Positions 8,071 to 17,241 are shown, counted from the first letter of the stretch. The stretch is 64,000 bases of DNA from Rhodopseudomonas palustris (GCF_007005445.1 NZ_CP041387.1:992001-1056000); one strand, 5' to 3'. The notes: generated by a model not told the origin, from the letters alone. A program made the numbers and translations.

Positions 8071-9321
8071 TCAGTTCGCCGCGGCCTTGATGAAGGCGGG
8101 GAACTTGATCTCGGCCTTGGCCACATCGGGCGGCCACACCGCGATCTGCTTGCCGCCCTGCCACTGCAGCATCAGGCCGGTGAGCAGGCCCTTGCCGTAC
8201 CGGAGGCCATGGGTGAACGGCTCGTCCTTGCCGTAGAACTGGACGCGACCGATCGTGCCCTCGTAATCGGTTTCCTCCAGCGCTTCGATCAGCTTGTCGG
8301 CATCGGTGGAGCCCGCGCGTTTGACCGCTTCGGCGATGTAATAGACTTGGTCGTAGGCCGTATAGCCGGCAAAGGACGGATAGTTGCCGTACTTCCTCTT
8401 GAAATTTTCGGCGAACGGTACCGATTTCGGCGTTACGGCGACGCCCGGGCCCGACACGCCTTGATACAGCACTCCTTCGGACGCGTTGTCGGTGTCACCG
8501 CCGAACGTCTCGTTGGTGGCCTGGGACGCGATCCCGAACATCGGAATCGGCACCTGCTGGTTTTTCCACTGCACCGTCGGCTGCACGCCGACATGGGAAA
8601 TCCCGGTGATGATCACGTCAGGCTTCGATCCCTCGATCTTGCTGAAGATCGGGGCGAAATCGGTGGTGTCGAGGGAGAACCGAATGTGATCCAGCACCTG
8701 CAGGCCGACTTTCGGCAGGCACTCCTGGTAACCGACGTCGAGAGGTTGGGTCCAGGCGGCGTCCTCGCTCATGATCACCGCGCTCTTCATCTTTCGGGCG
8801 TCGACCAACAGATCCTTGGCGGCATCGCATACCGACTGGGCGAGCTTGCCGGAGGTGAGATAGCCTTGGAAAGTGTATTTGTGGGTTTCGTAATCGTTGT
8901 GTACCGCCTTGCTGATCTCGTTGGACGACGCGCCCGGGGTGACGAACGGCGTCTTCAAGCGAGACGCCCACGGCATCAAGGCCAGAACCACTTCCGAATT
9001 GTAGCTGGCGATCACCACCTTGACCTTGTCGTCTTTGACCGCACGCTGGAAGGCGCGCACCGAGTCGGCCGCAGAGGAGTGGTTGTCGTAGCCGACGATC
9101 TCGATCTTGCGGCCGTCGATTCCGCCGTTGGCGTTGATCTCCTCCGCGGCGAGCCGGGCGGCCTGCGGAATCGAAGCGCCGACGATCGCCTGTGCCTCGG
9201 CGATCACGCCGATCTTGATCTGGCCCGCTGCGAGTGCGGACGGGGCACCTAGGCCGAGCGCGGCAATCGCGACCACAGCACGCACCGGCCACGAACGAAC
9301 GCTCCAGGAGGTTGGCGACAT
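8071..9321 (-). CDS. ABC transporter substrate-binding protein, LIV (type 1 periplasmic) family
   Basis: This 416-residue protein starts with a signal peptide (hydrophobic VVAIAALGLGAPSALA, likely cleaved after ALA) and continues as a Leu/Ile/Val-binding family protein: IKIGVIAEAQAIVGASIPQAA, then INANGGIDGRKIE. Such proteins deliver amino acids, amides or aromatic acids to a high-affinity ABC permease. No permease or ATPase gene adjoins it, so it is an orphan binding protein. AGAGGAAA precedes the ATG at 9321. The frame is open to 9453, but that extension would bury the signal peptide. It is divergent from the malate/tartrate dehydrogenase gene, so a hydroxy-acid ligand is possible but unproven. 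Confidence 0.88.
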   Translation of the reverse strand: MSPTSWSVRSWPVRAVVAIAALGLGAPSALAAGQIKIGVIAEAQAIVGASIPQAARLAAEEINANGGIDGRKIEIVGYDNHSSAADSVRAFQRAVKDDKVKVVIASYNSEVVLALMPWASRLKTPFVTPGASSNEISKAVHNDYETHKYTFQGYLTSGKLAQSVCDAAKDLLVDARKMKSAVIMSEDAAWTQPLDVGYQECLPKVGLQVLDHIRFSLDTTDFAPIFSKIEGSKPDVIITGISHVGVQPTVQWKNQQVPIPMFGIASQATNETFGGDTDNASEGVLYQGVSGPGVAVTPKSVPFAENFKRKYGNYPSFAGYTAYDQVYYIAEAVKRAGSTDADKLIEALEETDYEGTIGRVQFYGKDEPFTHGLRYGKGLLTGLMLQWQGGKQIAVWPPDVAKAEIKFPAFIKAAAN

Positions 9322-9513
9322 GGCGTTTCCTCTTTTTGCCGTTGTCCGATGGTCGGCAGGCGGCCTGTTGATCGGCCGTTGAAAGTGTAGCGCGGGATTT
9401 TCCGCAGGCAAGCGTCGGTGCGGCTCCGCTATGTGCGACGCAGCGTTGAACAACGGCGCTGTTTTGGTTCAGATGAGGCCGCGACGACGTATGCGGGACA
9501 CCGGAGAGACGAA

Positions 9514-10593
9514 TTGAACCAGAAGAACGACGAATATCGAATTGCAGTGATTCCGGGAGACGGCATTGGCAAAGAGGTGATGCCGGAAGGGCTTCGCGTT
9601 CTCGAAGCGGCGGCCAAGAAGCATCGGGTCGAGCTGGTGTTCGACCATTTCGACTTTGCCAGCTACGACTATTACGAGAAGCACGGTCAGATGATGCCGG
9701 ACGATTGGAAGGAGAAAATCGGCGGGCATGACGCGATTTTCTTCGGCGCGGTCGGTTGGCCGGCCAAGATCCCGGATCACATTTCGCTGTGGGGTTCGCT
9801 GATCAAGTTTCGCCGCGAGTTCGATCAGTACGTCAACCTGCGCCCCGTGCGGCTGATGCCCGGTGTGCCGTCGCCGCTCGCCGGCCGCAAGCCGGGCGAT
9901 ATCGATTTCTGGGTGGTGCGCGAGAACACCGAGGGTGAATATTCGTCGGTCGGCGGCCGGATGTTCCCGGACACCGAGCGCGAATTCGTCACCCAGCAGA
10001 CGGTGATGACGCGCACCGGCGTCGATCGGATTCTGAAGTTCGCGTTCGATCTCGCCCAGTCGCGGCCGAAGCGGCACCTCACCTCGGCGACCAAATCGAA
10101 CGGCATCTCGATCACCATGCCGTATTGGGACGAGCGCGTCGAAGCGATGGCGAAGAGCTATCCGGACGTGAAGTGGGACAAGTACCACATCGACATCCTG
10201 ACCGCGCATTTCGTGCTGCATCCCGACTGGTTCGACGTCGTGGTCGGCTCCAATCTGTTCGGCGACATCCTGTCGGATCTCGGCCCGGCCTGCACCGGCA
10301 CGATCGGCATCGCGCCATCGGGCAACATCAATCCGGATGGCGATTTCCCGAGCGTGTTCGAGCCGGTGCACGGCTCGGCGCCGGACATCGCCGGCCAGGG
10401 AATCGCCAATCCGATCGGGATGATCTGGTCGGGCGCGATGATGCTGGAGCACCTCGGCGAGAAGCAGGCGGCCGATTCGATCGTCAAGGCGATCGAACGG
10501 ACGCTGGCCGAGCGCACGCTGCGTACCCGCGATCTCGGCGGTCAGGCCGACACCTCGGCCTGCGGCAAGGGCGTGGCCGAGATGGTGGAGTAA
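9514..10593 (+). CDS. dmlA: D-malate / tartrate dehydrogenase (decarboxylating)
   Basis: This 359-residue isocitrate/isopropylmalate dehydrogenase family member belongs to the tartrate/D-malate branch. Motifs in order are IPGDGIGKEV, FFGAVGWP, VRENTEGEYSS, TSATKSNGI, the metal-binding SNLFGDILSDLG and the NAD-binding FEPVHGSAPDIAG. It should oxidise and decarboxylate D-malate to pyruvate, or act on tartrate or 3-isopropylmalate, with NAD and Mg or Mn. I take the TTG at 9514 as start because GGAGAG lies just upstream; the longer frame from 9418 adds a non-conserved tail. It is divergent from an orphan binding protein gene. Confidence 0.88.
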   Translation: MNQKNDEYRIAVIPGDGIGKEVMPEGLRVLEAAAKKHRVELVFDHFDFASYDYYEKHGQMMPDDWKEKIGGHDAIFFGAVGWPAKIPDHISLWGSLIKFRREFDQYVNLRPVRLMPGVPSPLAGRKPGDIDFWVVRENTEGEYSSVGGRMFPDTEREFVTQQTVMTRTGVDRILKFAFDLAQSRPKRHLTSATKSNGISITMPYWDERVEAMAKSYPDVKWDKYHIDILTAHFVLHPDWFDVVVGSNLFGDILSDLGPACTGTIGIAPSGNINPDGDFPSVFEPVHGSAPDIAGQGIANPIGMIWSGAMMLEHLGEKQAADSIVKAIERTLAERTLRTRDLGGQADTSACGKGVAEMVE

Positions 10594-10625
10594 GCGCTCC
10601 GCGGCGGAGTGCGCAGGAGATGGCG

Positions 10626-11456
10626 TCAGCGGGGCGGCGACGAACCCGCTGCGCCTGCCCGCACCAGCGTCATCGGCTTCCGAAGGCGACGCCGTTGCCG
10701 GAGCTGCGGCGGCTGCCGCAGCGGACGGCGCGGCTTCAGCGCGATCGCGAAGCCGGGCTTGCGGCTCGGCAGCGGGTGAGCCGGATTGCGTGCCGATTTA
10801 CGCTGTTGACGCTTGCTCGCCGCCTTACGAGCGCCACGCGAAACGGGACGGCGGTTCTGGGAGGGCCGCGGCTTGGTGACCTCCCGCGGCCGCGGCGCGA
10901 CGATGCGGGTGAACGGCCGCAGCAGGAGAGGGGCCGGCTCCGCTGCGGGCTGAGCGCGCGTCACGGCCGGAGCCGGCACGGCCGAACTCTGAGTCGTGTT
11001 GTTTGGCGGCGGAATCGGAGTGCTTCGGTTCGCGCTCGCCGAGACGTCCGCACCGGCATCGTGGATTCGCACCACGCGGCGCGGCGGCGTGGGCCCGTCG
11101 CGGTGGATGCTGAAAGCGAGATAGGCGGCGATCAGGACAGCCACGAACAGGGTGATCGGCACCCCGATCATCAATGTGCTGGCCATCACGATCATCGCCG
11201 CAGCGGCGGCCTTCAACAGCTTGTCGCTGTCGTCGAACAGCCGCTCCAGCCACGCCCAGTTACCGCGCGTCCAGATCGGCGGGTCGATCCGGAACGCGAA
11301 GGCGGTGCGGGCACGGGCGAACCCGATCTCGCGCGCCGACAGCAGGTACCACGTGACGAAGAACGCCAGCAGGAAGGCGATCGTACCGGCGAGGCCGGCG
11401 GCAGAGCCGATAATGATCACCAGCGCCAGGGCGAAGACCGCATACCAATCCTTCAT
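10626..11456 (-). CDS. membrane protein with basic, proline/arginine-rich C-terminal tail
   Basis: I do not recognise this 276-residue protein. It starts MKDWYAVFALALVIIIG and has two hydrophobic segments near 5-37, then two more near 85-118. From about residue 125 it is low-complexity, rich in Pro, Ala and later Arg and Lys, with several RRP repeats and a strongly positive end that could bind nucleic acid, membrane phosphate or cell wall polymers. GGAGA upstream supports the ATG. It is convergent with dmlA, 32 bases apart. Composition is the only guide to function, and no catalytic motif is visible. Confidence 0.6.
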   Translation of the reverse strand: MKDWYAVFALALVIIIGSAAGLAGTIAFLLAFFVTWYLLSAREIGFARARTAFAFRIDPPIWTRGNWAWLERLFDDSDKLLKAAAAAMIVMASTLMIGVPITLFVAVLIAAYLAFSIHRDGPTPPRRVVRIHDAGADVSASANRSTPIPPPNNTTQSSAVPAPAVTRAQPAAEPAPLLLRPFTRIVAPRPREVTKPRPSQNRRPVSRGARKAASKRQQRKSARNPAHPLPSRKPGFAIALKPRRPLRQPPQLRQRRRLRKPMTLVRAGAAGSSPPR

Positions 11457-11599
11457 GGGAATGTCTCCGTGCGATTCGCGAAGTATCGCACAGGCGGGGG
11501 GCACGCGCTGTTGATTCGGATCAGGCGGGATTGGCGGGCACCCGATGATTGCGGCGGATGCCCTGTGGCGATGGTAATTAATTGCCGCCTGCGAGCGGG

Positions 11600-12514
11600 T
11601 CAGCCGTTGGCCGCGATCCGCCGGCAATGTGCACGGGCGGCCGTGATCAGGTTCTCGCTCGCTTCCGGAGTGCGGAACGCCGAGTGAGCCGACAGCGTCA
11701 CGTTGGCCAGCGTGGTCAGCGGATGGCCGGCGGGTAGCGGTTCGATGTCGAACACATCGAGCGCAGCATGGCGCAGATGTCCGGAGCGCAACGCGTCGAT
11801 CATCGCGGCCTCGTCCACTAGCGCGCCGCGGGCGGTGTTGACCAGGACCGCGCCCGGCCGCATCGCGGCGATCCGCTGCTTTGACAGGAACCCGCGGGTC
11901 TCGTCGTTGAGCAACAGATGCATCGAGATCACGTGGCTGTCGCGCAGCAGGGCGTCGAGATCGACGAAGCGAACGCCGTCGACGTCCTTCGAACTCCTGT
12001 TCCAGGCGATCACCTTCATACCCGAGCCGTGCGCGATCCGCGCGACCTCGGCGCCGATGCCGCCGAAGCCGATCAGGCCGAGCGTCTTGCCGGTGAGCTG
12101 CATCCCGTCTTCGCGCAGCCATTGGCCCTGCCGCATCTCGCGGTCCATCACCGCCAGATTGCGCGCCGCCGCCCACATCAGGGCGATCGTCGCTTCGGCC
12201 ACCGCGGTGTCGCCATAGCCGCGGATCAGGTGAACTTCGATACCCAGCTCGGCGAGCTCTTCGACGTTCATGTAGCTGCGCGCGCCGGTGCCGAGAAAAA
12301 CGACGTGCTTCAGCCCGGCGCATTGCCGCGCAATCTCGGTCGGCAGGTAGGTGTGGTCGATCAGCGCGATCGCGGCACCGGCCAGCACCTCTGGCAACTG
12401 CTCCGGCGTCACGTCCGGGTCGCGGTGAATCGTCACCGGCGGATCGTCAAGCGCCGCCAGCCGCTCCATCAATTCGGCGAGCGTATCGCTGGCGTCGACG
12501 AACACCGCGTGCAT
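11600..12514 (-). CDS. D-isomer-specific 2-hydroxyacid dehydrogenase
   Basis: This 304-residue NAD(P)-dependent dehydrogenase has the Rossmann motif GLIGFGGIGAEVA, the catalytic Arg in NTARGALVDE, the Glu in DVFDIEPLPAGHPL and the His in LSAHSAF, so the Arg-Glu-His set is complete. It should interconvert a 2-keto acid and a D-2-hydroxy acid; phosphoglycerate, glyoxylate/hydroxypyruvate and D-lactate relatives exist. GGGGGAG precedes the ATG. It follows the M20 hydrolase gene on the same strand 40 bases away, so the two are probably co-transcribed in a small catabolic unit. Confidence 0.9.
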   Translation of the reverse strand: MHAVFVDASDTLAELMERLAALDDPPVTIHRDPDVTPEQLPEVLAGAAIALIDHTYLPTEIARQCAGLKHVVFLGTGARSYMNVEELAELGIEVHLIRGYGDTAVAEATIALMWAAARNLAVMDREMRQGQWLREDGMQLTGKTLGLIGFGGIGAEVARIAHGSGMKVIAWNRSSKDVDGVRFVDLDALLRDSHVISMHLLLNDETRGFLSKQRIAAMRPGAVLVNTARGALVDEAAMIDALRSGHLRHAALDVFDIEPLPAGHPLTTLANVTLSAHSAFRTPEASENLITAARAHCRRIAANG

Positions 12515-12554
12515 CGTGATCTCCCCCAGAACTAGAGTGGCCGTCGTCCGGCGA

Positions 12555-13805
12555 TTACTTGGCGACGCCGGCGAGCGACAGCACGGTGTGCAGCAGCACG
12601 TTGGCGCCGGCGGCGCAGTCGGGCTGGGTGGCGTCTTCCAGCTCGTTGTGGCTGATGCCGTCCCTGCACGGCACGAAGATCATCGCCGTCGGAATTCTGG
12701 CGTTCAGGTTGCATGCGTCGTGACCGGCCCCGGAGGTGATCCGGCGGTTCGAATAGCCTAGCGCGCCGGCTGCGGTTTCGACCGCTCCGACCAGCTTCTG
12801 ATCGAAATGGGTCGGCTCCTTGCGCCAGACCAGATCGAGCGTGACTTCGACCTTGCGGCGCGGCGCGATCTCGGCGACTGCGGCGCGCAGCCGCTGATCG
12901 AGCTGTTCGAGGATCGCGGCATCGGCGCTGCGCATGTCGATGTTGAAGGCGATCTCGCCGGGGATCACGTTGCGCGACGGCGAGGCGATCACCGCTTCGC
13001 CGACGGTGCCGACGGCGTTGGGACCGAGCTCGGTCGCGATCTTCTCGACCGCCAGCACGATCTCCGCCAGCGTCGCCAGCGCGTCGCGGCGCAGGTGCAT
13101 CGGGGTCGATCCGGCGTGGCTCTCGAAGCCGGTGATCTTGCCGTCGTACCACAGCACGCCCTGGCCGTGCTCGACCACGCCGATGGTCTTGCCTTCGGCC
13201 TCCAGGATCGGGCCCTGCTCGATATGCAGCTCGATGAACCCGCTGAACGGCTGGGCACCGACCGGCTTGTCACCGCGATAGCCGATGCCGTCGAGCGCTT
13301 CGGCGACGCTGATGCCGGCAGCATCCTTGCGCGACAGCACGTCGTCGACCGTGAAGTCGCCGACGAACGCCGCCGAGCCCATCATCGCCGGCGCGAACCG
13401 CGAGCCTTCCTCGTTGGTCCAATTGGTGATGCACAGCGGCAGCTCGGTCTCGATGCCGGCGTCGTTGAGGGTGCGGATCACTTCGAGCGCGGCCAGCGTG
13501 CCGAGGATGCCGTCGAATTTGCCGCCGGTCGGCTGGGTATCGAGATGCGAGCCGAGCCCGATCGGCGGCTTGGTCATGTCGCGGCCCTTGCGCAGCGCGA
13601 ACATGTTGCCGAGCGTATCGATCCCGACTTCGAGGCCAGCCTGTTCGCACGCCTGGCGGAACCAGTCGCGCACCTGCTTATCTTCCGCCGACAGCGTCAA
13701 CCGCCTGACGCCGCCCTTCGGCGTGCCGCCGAACTGCGCGGTGGTGAGGATGGTGTCCCACAGCCGCGAGGAATCGATCTGCAGGTTCGAGGCGGTCTTG
13801 GTCAT
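12555..13805 (-). CDS. M20 family Zn-dependent amidohydrolase (N-carbamoyl-L-amino acid / allantoate amidohydrolase type)
   Basis: This 416-residue protein belongs to the hydantoinase/carbamoylase branch of peptidase family M20. Metal and catalytic motifs are GSHLDTQPTGGKFDG, TNEEGSRF and HIEQGPILE, with GAGHDACNL near the C terminus. Members hydrolyse N-carbamoyl amino acids, allantoate or ureidoglycolate-like compounds and release ammonia and carbon dioxide. I chose the ATG at 13805 (MTKTASNLQ) because GGAG precedes it; the ATG at 13838 adds 11 residues. With the dehydrogenase downstream and the LysR gene upstream on the same strand, it may serve the degradation of the compound imported by the divergent transporter. 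Confidence 0.87.
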   Translation of the reverse strand: MTKTASNLQIDSSRLWDTILTTAQFGGTPKGGVRRLTLSAEDKQVRDWFRQACEQAGLEVGIDTLGNMFALRKGRDMTKPPIGLGSHLDTQPTGGKFDGILGTLAALEVIRTLNDAGIETELPLCITNWTNEEGSRFAPAMMGSAAFVGDFTVDDVLSRKDAAGISVAEALDGIGYRGDKPVGAQPFSGFIELHIEQGPILEAEGKTIGVVEHGQGVLWYDGKITGFESHAGSTPMHLRRDALATLAEIVLAVEKIATELGPNAVGTVGEAVIASPSRNVIPGEIAFNIDMRSADAAILEQLDQRLRAAVAEIAPRRKVEVTLDLVWRKEPTHFDQKLVGAVETAAGALGYSNRRITSGAGHDACNLNARIPTAMIFVPCRDGISHNELEDATQPDCAAGANVLLHTVLSLAGVAK

Positions 13806-13877
13806 AGTCACTCCGGAAAGAAACAGCGTGAACGGCACGAGGTCGGGCGAGAGTTTGTCAAGGCGGTCGCGCGGGCG

Positions 13878-14828
13878 TCAACCAATCGCCGGTTCAACCA
13901 CGTGGGCAATATCGCGGAGCTGCATTGCGGGATCGGGCATGAAGCCGCCGGTATGGGCGATCTCGGCGGCGAGTTCGGCGACGCGCTCGATCGCCACGGT
14001 GTCGGGCGAGGCGAGCCAGCTCGCGGAAAACCGCAGCGGCGAGATCTTCAGGTCGGTCTGCAGCAAATGCAGCCGGCCCTCCGTGAGCTCGTTCTCGACG
14101 ATCGCGGTCGGGATCACCGCGATGCCGAGGCCTTCGATCGCCATATGGATCACGGTGCCGAGCGACGCCGACGCATGCAGGCGGATCGGCGGCAGCTCCG
14201 GCTTGTTGAACAGCGAGCGCACGATCTCGTAGGGCTGCGTCTTGCGCGGGAAGGTGATGATCGGAAACTTCGCCAGATCCGCCACCGTCAGCGGGCCGTC
14301 GCCGAGTCCGAGCGACGGGCTGGCGAGGAAGCCGATCGGATATTCGCACAGCACCCGGCTGCGCACCGTCGACGCCGTCATCGGGCCGAGCAGGAACGCC
14401 AGTTCGATCTCCTGTGCCAGCAGCCGCGCGCGCAGGTTCGGCGTGATATCGACCTCGATCTCGAGCGATAGATTGGGATAGACCCGGTTCACCTGCTCGA
14501 TCAGCCGCGGCAGCCAGGTGTGAACGATGGTTTCGGCGACGCCGAGCCGCAGCACGCCGCGCATGCTCGACTGATCGCTCACCGCCGCCATCATCTCGGT
14601 CCGCAGCCGGATCAGCTTTTCGGCATACAGCATCAACTGCCGGCCGCTCGGCGTCGGCGAGGCGACGCGATGGTCGCGCTGCAGCAGCCGCACCCCGAGC
14701 TCCCGCTCCAGTTGCGCAATCCGCTGCGAGATCGCCGGCTGAGTGGTGTTGAGCTTCTGGGCGGCGCCGCGGAAGCTGCCGAGTGTCACCACCCAGATGA
14801 AAGTTTCGAGCGCTTTGAAGTCCACCAT
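13878..14828 (-). CDS. LysR family transcriptional regulator
   Basis: This 316-residue LTTR has the N-terminal helix-turn-helix (residues 1-60, GAAQKLNTTQPAISQRIAQLE) and a periplasmic-binding-like effector domain. AAAGGAG precedes the ATG. It is transcribed away from the DUF1445-ABC operon. The 115-base space between them carries a perfect 20-bp palindrome and a good -10 box, the usual layout for an LTTR controlling its divergent neighbour. It lies upstream of the amidohydrolase and dehydrogenase genes on the same strand, so all may respond to one inducer. Confidence 0.93.
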   Translation of the reverse strand: MVDFKALETFIWVVTLGSFRGAAQKLNTTQPAISQRIAQLERELGVRLLQRDHRVASPTPSGRQLMLYAEKLIRLRTEMMAAVSDQSSMRGVLRLGVAETIVHTWLPRLIEQVNRVYPNLSLEIEVDITPNLRARLLAQEIELAFLLGPMTASTVRSRVLCEYPIGFLASPSLGLGDGPLTVADLAKFPIITFPRKTQPYEIVRSLFNKPELPPIRLHASASLGTVIHMAIEGLGIAVIPTAIVENELTEGRLHLLQTDLKISPLRFSASWLASPDTVAIERVAELAAEIAHTGGFMPDPAMQLRDIAHVVEPAIG

Positions 14829-14861
14829 CGGTCGACTCCTTTGGTCGATAAGACAAGTTTA

Positions 14862-14881
14862 TTGTTTCTGATCAGAAACAA
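14862..14881. promoter_or_regulatory. perfect 20-bp palindrome, probable LysR operator
   Basis: TTGTTTCTGATCAGAAACAA is a perfect palindrome of the kind bound by a dimeric regulator. It lies 33 bases upstream of the LysR start on one side and 62 bases upstream of the DUF1445 start on the other. A TATACT at 14893-14898 would make a -10 for the rightward operon, which puts the palindrome over and just upstream of the -35 position, where LysR activators bind. Confidence 0.7.
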
Positions 14882-14892
14882 AGATTAGACAT

Positions 14893-14898
14893 TATACT
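14893..14898 (+). promoter_or_regulatory. putative -10 box of the DUF1445-ABC operon
   Basis: TATACT matches the sigma-70 type -10 in five of six positions and lies 45 bases upstream of the ATG at 14944. The adjoining -35 region is poor and falls at the edge of the palindrome, as expected for an activator-dependent promoter. Confidence 0.4.
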
Positions 14899-14943
14899 AG
14901 GCTTCGGCTCCAGTGCTGTCGAGAGACTAGGCAGGACGAGCGA

Positions 14944-15762
14944 ATGACTGTTTTTGCGGCAAAGCAACAGTTCCCTGACCTCGACAGGTCGCTTCCTTCC
15001 CACCAGGCCCGGCTCGCCTGCCGCGCCGGGCTCGCCGACACCACGGCTGGCGTGGCGCCGGGTTTCGTCCAGGGAAATCTGGCGATCCTGCCGGAAAAAT
15101 ACGCCGCCGCGTTCCACCGGTTCTGTCAGCTCAATCCCAAGCCGTGCCCGATCATCGGCATGTCCGATGTCGGCGATCCGATGATTCCCTCGCTCGGCAT
15201 CGACCTCGACATCCGCACCGACTTGCCGCGCTATCGGGTGTGGCGCGACGGCGAGCTAGTCGAGGAGCCGACTGATATCACCGCGCACTGGCGCGACGAT
15301 CTGGTCGCGTTCGTGATCGGCTGCTCGTTCTCATTCGAGGAGGCGCTGCTTGCCGACGATATTCCGATCCGCCACATCGAGCAGAAGGTGCGGGTGCCGA
15401 TGTATCGCACCAACATCCCCTGCGCAGCGGCCGGTCCGTTCGCGGGCCCGATGGTGGTGTCGATGCGGCCGCTGAAGCCGAAAGACGCGATCCGCGCGGT
15501 CCAGATCACCTCGCGGTTTCCCTCCGTGCACGGTGCACCGGTGCATATCGGATTGCCGCAGTCGATCGGGATCGCCGACATCGCGAGGCCCGACTATGGC
15601 GATCCGGTGCCGATCGGCTCCGACGAATTACCAGTGTTTTGGGCCTGCGGTGTCACTCCCCAGGCCGTGATTGCCGCCGCTAAAGTCCCGTTCGCCATCA
15701 CCCATGCGCCCGGCTTGATGCTTGTCACCGACCTGAAGAACAAGCACCTTGCCGTGCTGTAA
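14944..15762 (+). CDS. putative hydro-lyase, DUF1445 (D-glutamate cyclase-like) family
   Basis: This 272-residue protein belongs to the DUF1445/YcsI family, annotated as putative hydro-lyase and related to mammalian mitochondrial D-glutamate cyclase. Conserved stretches are [29 protein letters not shown] and [11 protein letters not shown]. The known relative converts D-glutamate to 5-oxo-D-proline; bacterial members are largely uncharacterised. It is the first gene of an operon that continues with a binding protein and a complete LIV-type ABC transporter, so its substrate is probably the imported compound or its product. The LysR gene is divergent, with an operator between them. Confidence 0.87.
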   Translation: MTVFAAKQQFPDLDRSLPSHQARLACRAGLADTTAGVAPGFVQGNLAILPEKYAAAFHRFCQLNPKPCPIIGMSDVGDPMIPSLGIDLDIRTDLPRYRVWRDGELVEEPTDITAHWRDDLVAFVIGCSFSFEEALLADDIPIRHIEQKVRVPMYRTNIPCAAAGPFAGPMVVSMRPLKPKDAIRAVQITSRFPSVHGAPVHIGLPQSIGIADIARPDYGDPVPIGSDELPVFWACGVTPQAVIAAAKVPFAITHAPGLMLVTDLKNKHLAVL

Positions 15763-15819
15763 CGCCGAATAGAACCTCTGACCGCTTCACTCCCAACGCT
15801 GGTAGCAAAGGAAGACGTC

Positions 15820-17067
15820 ATGAAGATCAATCGTCGTAACCTCGTTCTCGGCAGCGCGGCCAGCGCCGCTTTGCTGCCGTTCGCGACGGCACGCGCCGAG
15901 ACCAAGGAAGTCGTCATCGGTGTGATCTACCCGTTGTCGGGATCGAGCGCTCAGATCGGCGTCGATGCACAGAAGGCGTTCCAGACCGCCGCCGAGCTGA
16001 TCAACAACAAATACGACTACGACCTGCCGCTGGCGCGCGGCGAGGGGCTGCCCGGCCTCGGCGGCGCCAAGATCCGCCTGGTGTTCGCCGACCATCAGGC
16101 CGATCCGCAGAAGGGTCGCGCCGAAGCCGAGCGACTGATCACGCAGGAAAAGGTCTCCGCCATCATCGGTACCTATCAGAGCGCCGTCGCCGTGACCGTC
16201 AGTCAGATCTGTGAACGCTATCAGGTGCCGTTCCTGTCGGCCGACAATTCATCGCCGAGCCTGCACCGCCGCGGACTGAAATACTACTTCCGCCCGGCGC
16301 CGCACGACGAGATGTTTTCGCAGGCGATGTTCGATTTCTTCGATGCGCTGAAGAAGAAGGGGCAGAAGATCGAGACGCTGGCGCTGTTCCACGAGGACAC
16401 CATTTTCGGCACCGATTCCTCGAACGCGCAGCTCAAGCTCGCCCAGGAGCGCGGCTACAAGATCGCCGCCGATATCAAGTATCGGGCCAACTCGCCTTCG
16501 CTCACCGCAGAAGTGCAGCAGCTCAAGGCCGCCAACGCCGACGTTTTGATGCCGTCGAGTTACACCACCGACGGCATTCTGCTGATCCGCACCATGGGCG
16601 AGCTCGGCTACAAGGCCAAGAACATCGTCGCGCAGGATGCCGGCTTCTCCGAGAAGGCGCTGTACGATGCGGTCGGCGACAAGATCCCGGGCGTGATCTC
16701 GCGCGGGTCGTTCTCGATCGACCTCGCCCAGAAGCGGCCGATGGTCGGCAAGATCAACGACATGTACAAGGAGAAGTCCGGCAAGGATTTCAACGATTAC
16801 TCGTCGCGGCAGTTCATGGGCCTGATCGTCATGGCCGACGCCATCAACCGCGCCAAATCGACCGACGGCGAGAAGATCCGCGAGGCGCTGGCCGCCACCG
16901 ACATGCCGGGCGAACAGACCATCATGCCGTGGAGCCGGGTGAAGTTCGACGAGACCGGCCAGAACACCTTCGCCGACCCGGTGCTGCTGCAATATGTCGG
17001 CGGCAAGTTCGTCACGATCTTCCCGACCCAGGCCGCGGTCGCCGATGCGATCTGGCCGATGCCGTAA
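15820..17067 (+). CDS. ABC transporter substrate-binding protein, LIV family
   Basis: This 415-residue periplasmic binding protein begins with a signal peptide that carries a twin-arginine-like stretch (MKINRRNLVLGSAASAALLPFATARA) and so may be exported folded. It continues EVVIGVIYPLSGSSAQIGVDA, typical of family 5/6 LIV binding proteins. AAGGAAG precedes the ATG. It is the second gene of the operon and sits directly before the permease genes, from which a palindromic repeat separates it. The ligand is probably an amino acid, amide or carbamoyl compound, judged only from the adjoining enzymes. Confidence 0.9.
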   Translation: MKINRRNLVLGSAASAALLPFATARAETKEVVIGVIYPLSGSSAQIGVDAQKAFQTAAELINNKYDYDLPLARGEGLPGLGGAKIRLVFADHQADPQKGRAEAERLITQEKVSAIIGTYQSAVAVTVSQICERYQVPFLSADNSSPSLHRRGLKYYFRPAPHDEMFSQAMFDFFDALKKKGQKIETLALFHEDTIFGTDSSNAQLKLAQERGYKIAADIKYRANSPSLTAEVQQLKAANADVLMPSSYTTDGILLIRTMGELGYKAKNIVAQDAGFSEKALYDAVGDKIPGVISRGSFSIDLAQKRPMVGKINDMYKEKSGKDFNDYSSRQFMGLIVMADAINRAKSTDGEKIREALAATDMPGEQTIMPWSRVKFDETGQNTFADPVLLQYVGGKFVTIFPTQAAVADAIWPMP

Positions 17068-17101
17068 GCGCTCGATTGAACGCCATGACCTCGGGCACAG
17101 T

Positions 17102-17222
17102 GTCGTCCCCGCGCAGGCGGGGACCCATACTCCCGGCAGTCACGGCTGAATGACGATGTCCCGCCGGCTGCGCGCCAAAGCGCGGGCCGGTGGTTATGGG
17201 TCCCCGCCTGCGCGGGGACGAC
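17102..17222. repeat. dispersed palindromic repeat (GTCCCCGCGCAGGCGGGGAC type) between binding-protein and permease genes
   Basis: The ends are TCGTCCCCGCGCAGGCGGGG and CCCCGCCTGCGCGGGGACGA, so each arm is itself a hairpin and the two arms also pair over about 27 bases. The inside contains CGCGCCAAAGCGCGGGCC. The element occupies almost the whole gap between the binding-protein stop (17067) and the first permease start (17242). It has no run of T residues. Such a structure can stabilise the upstream mRNA half. Confidence 0.8.
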
Positions 17223-17241
17223 AAACCGAGAGGCATTGCCT

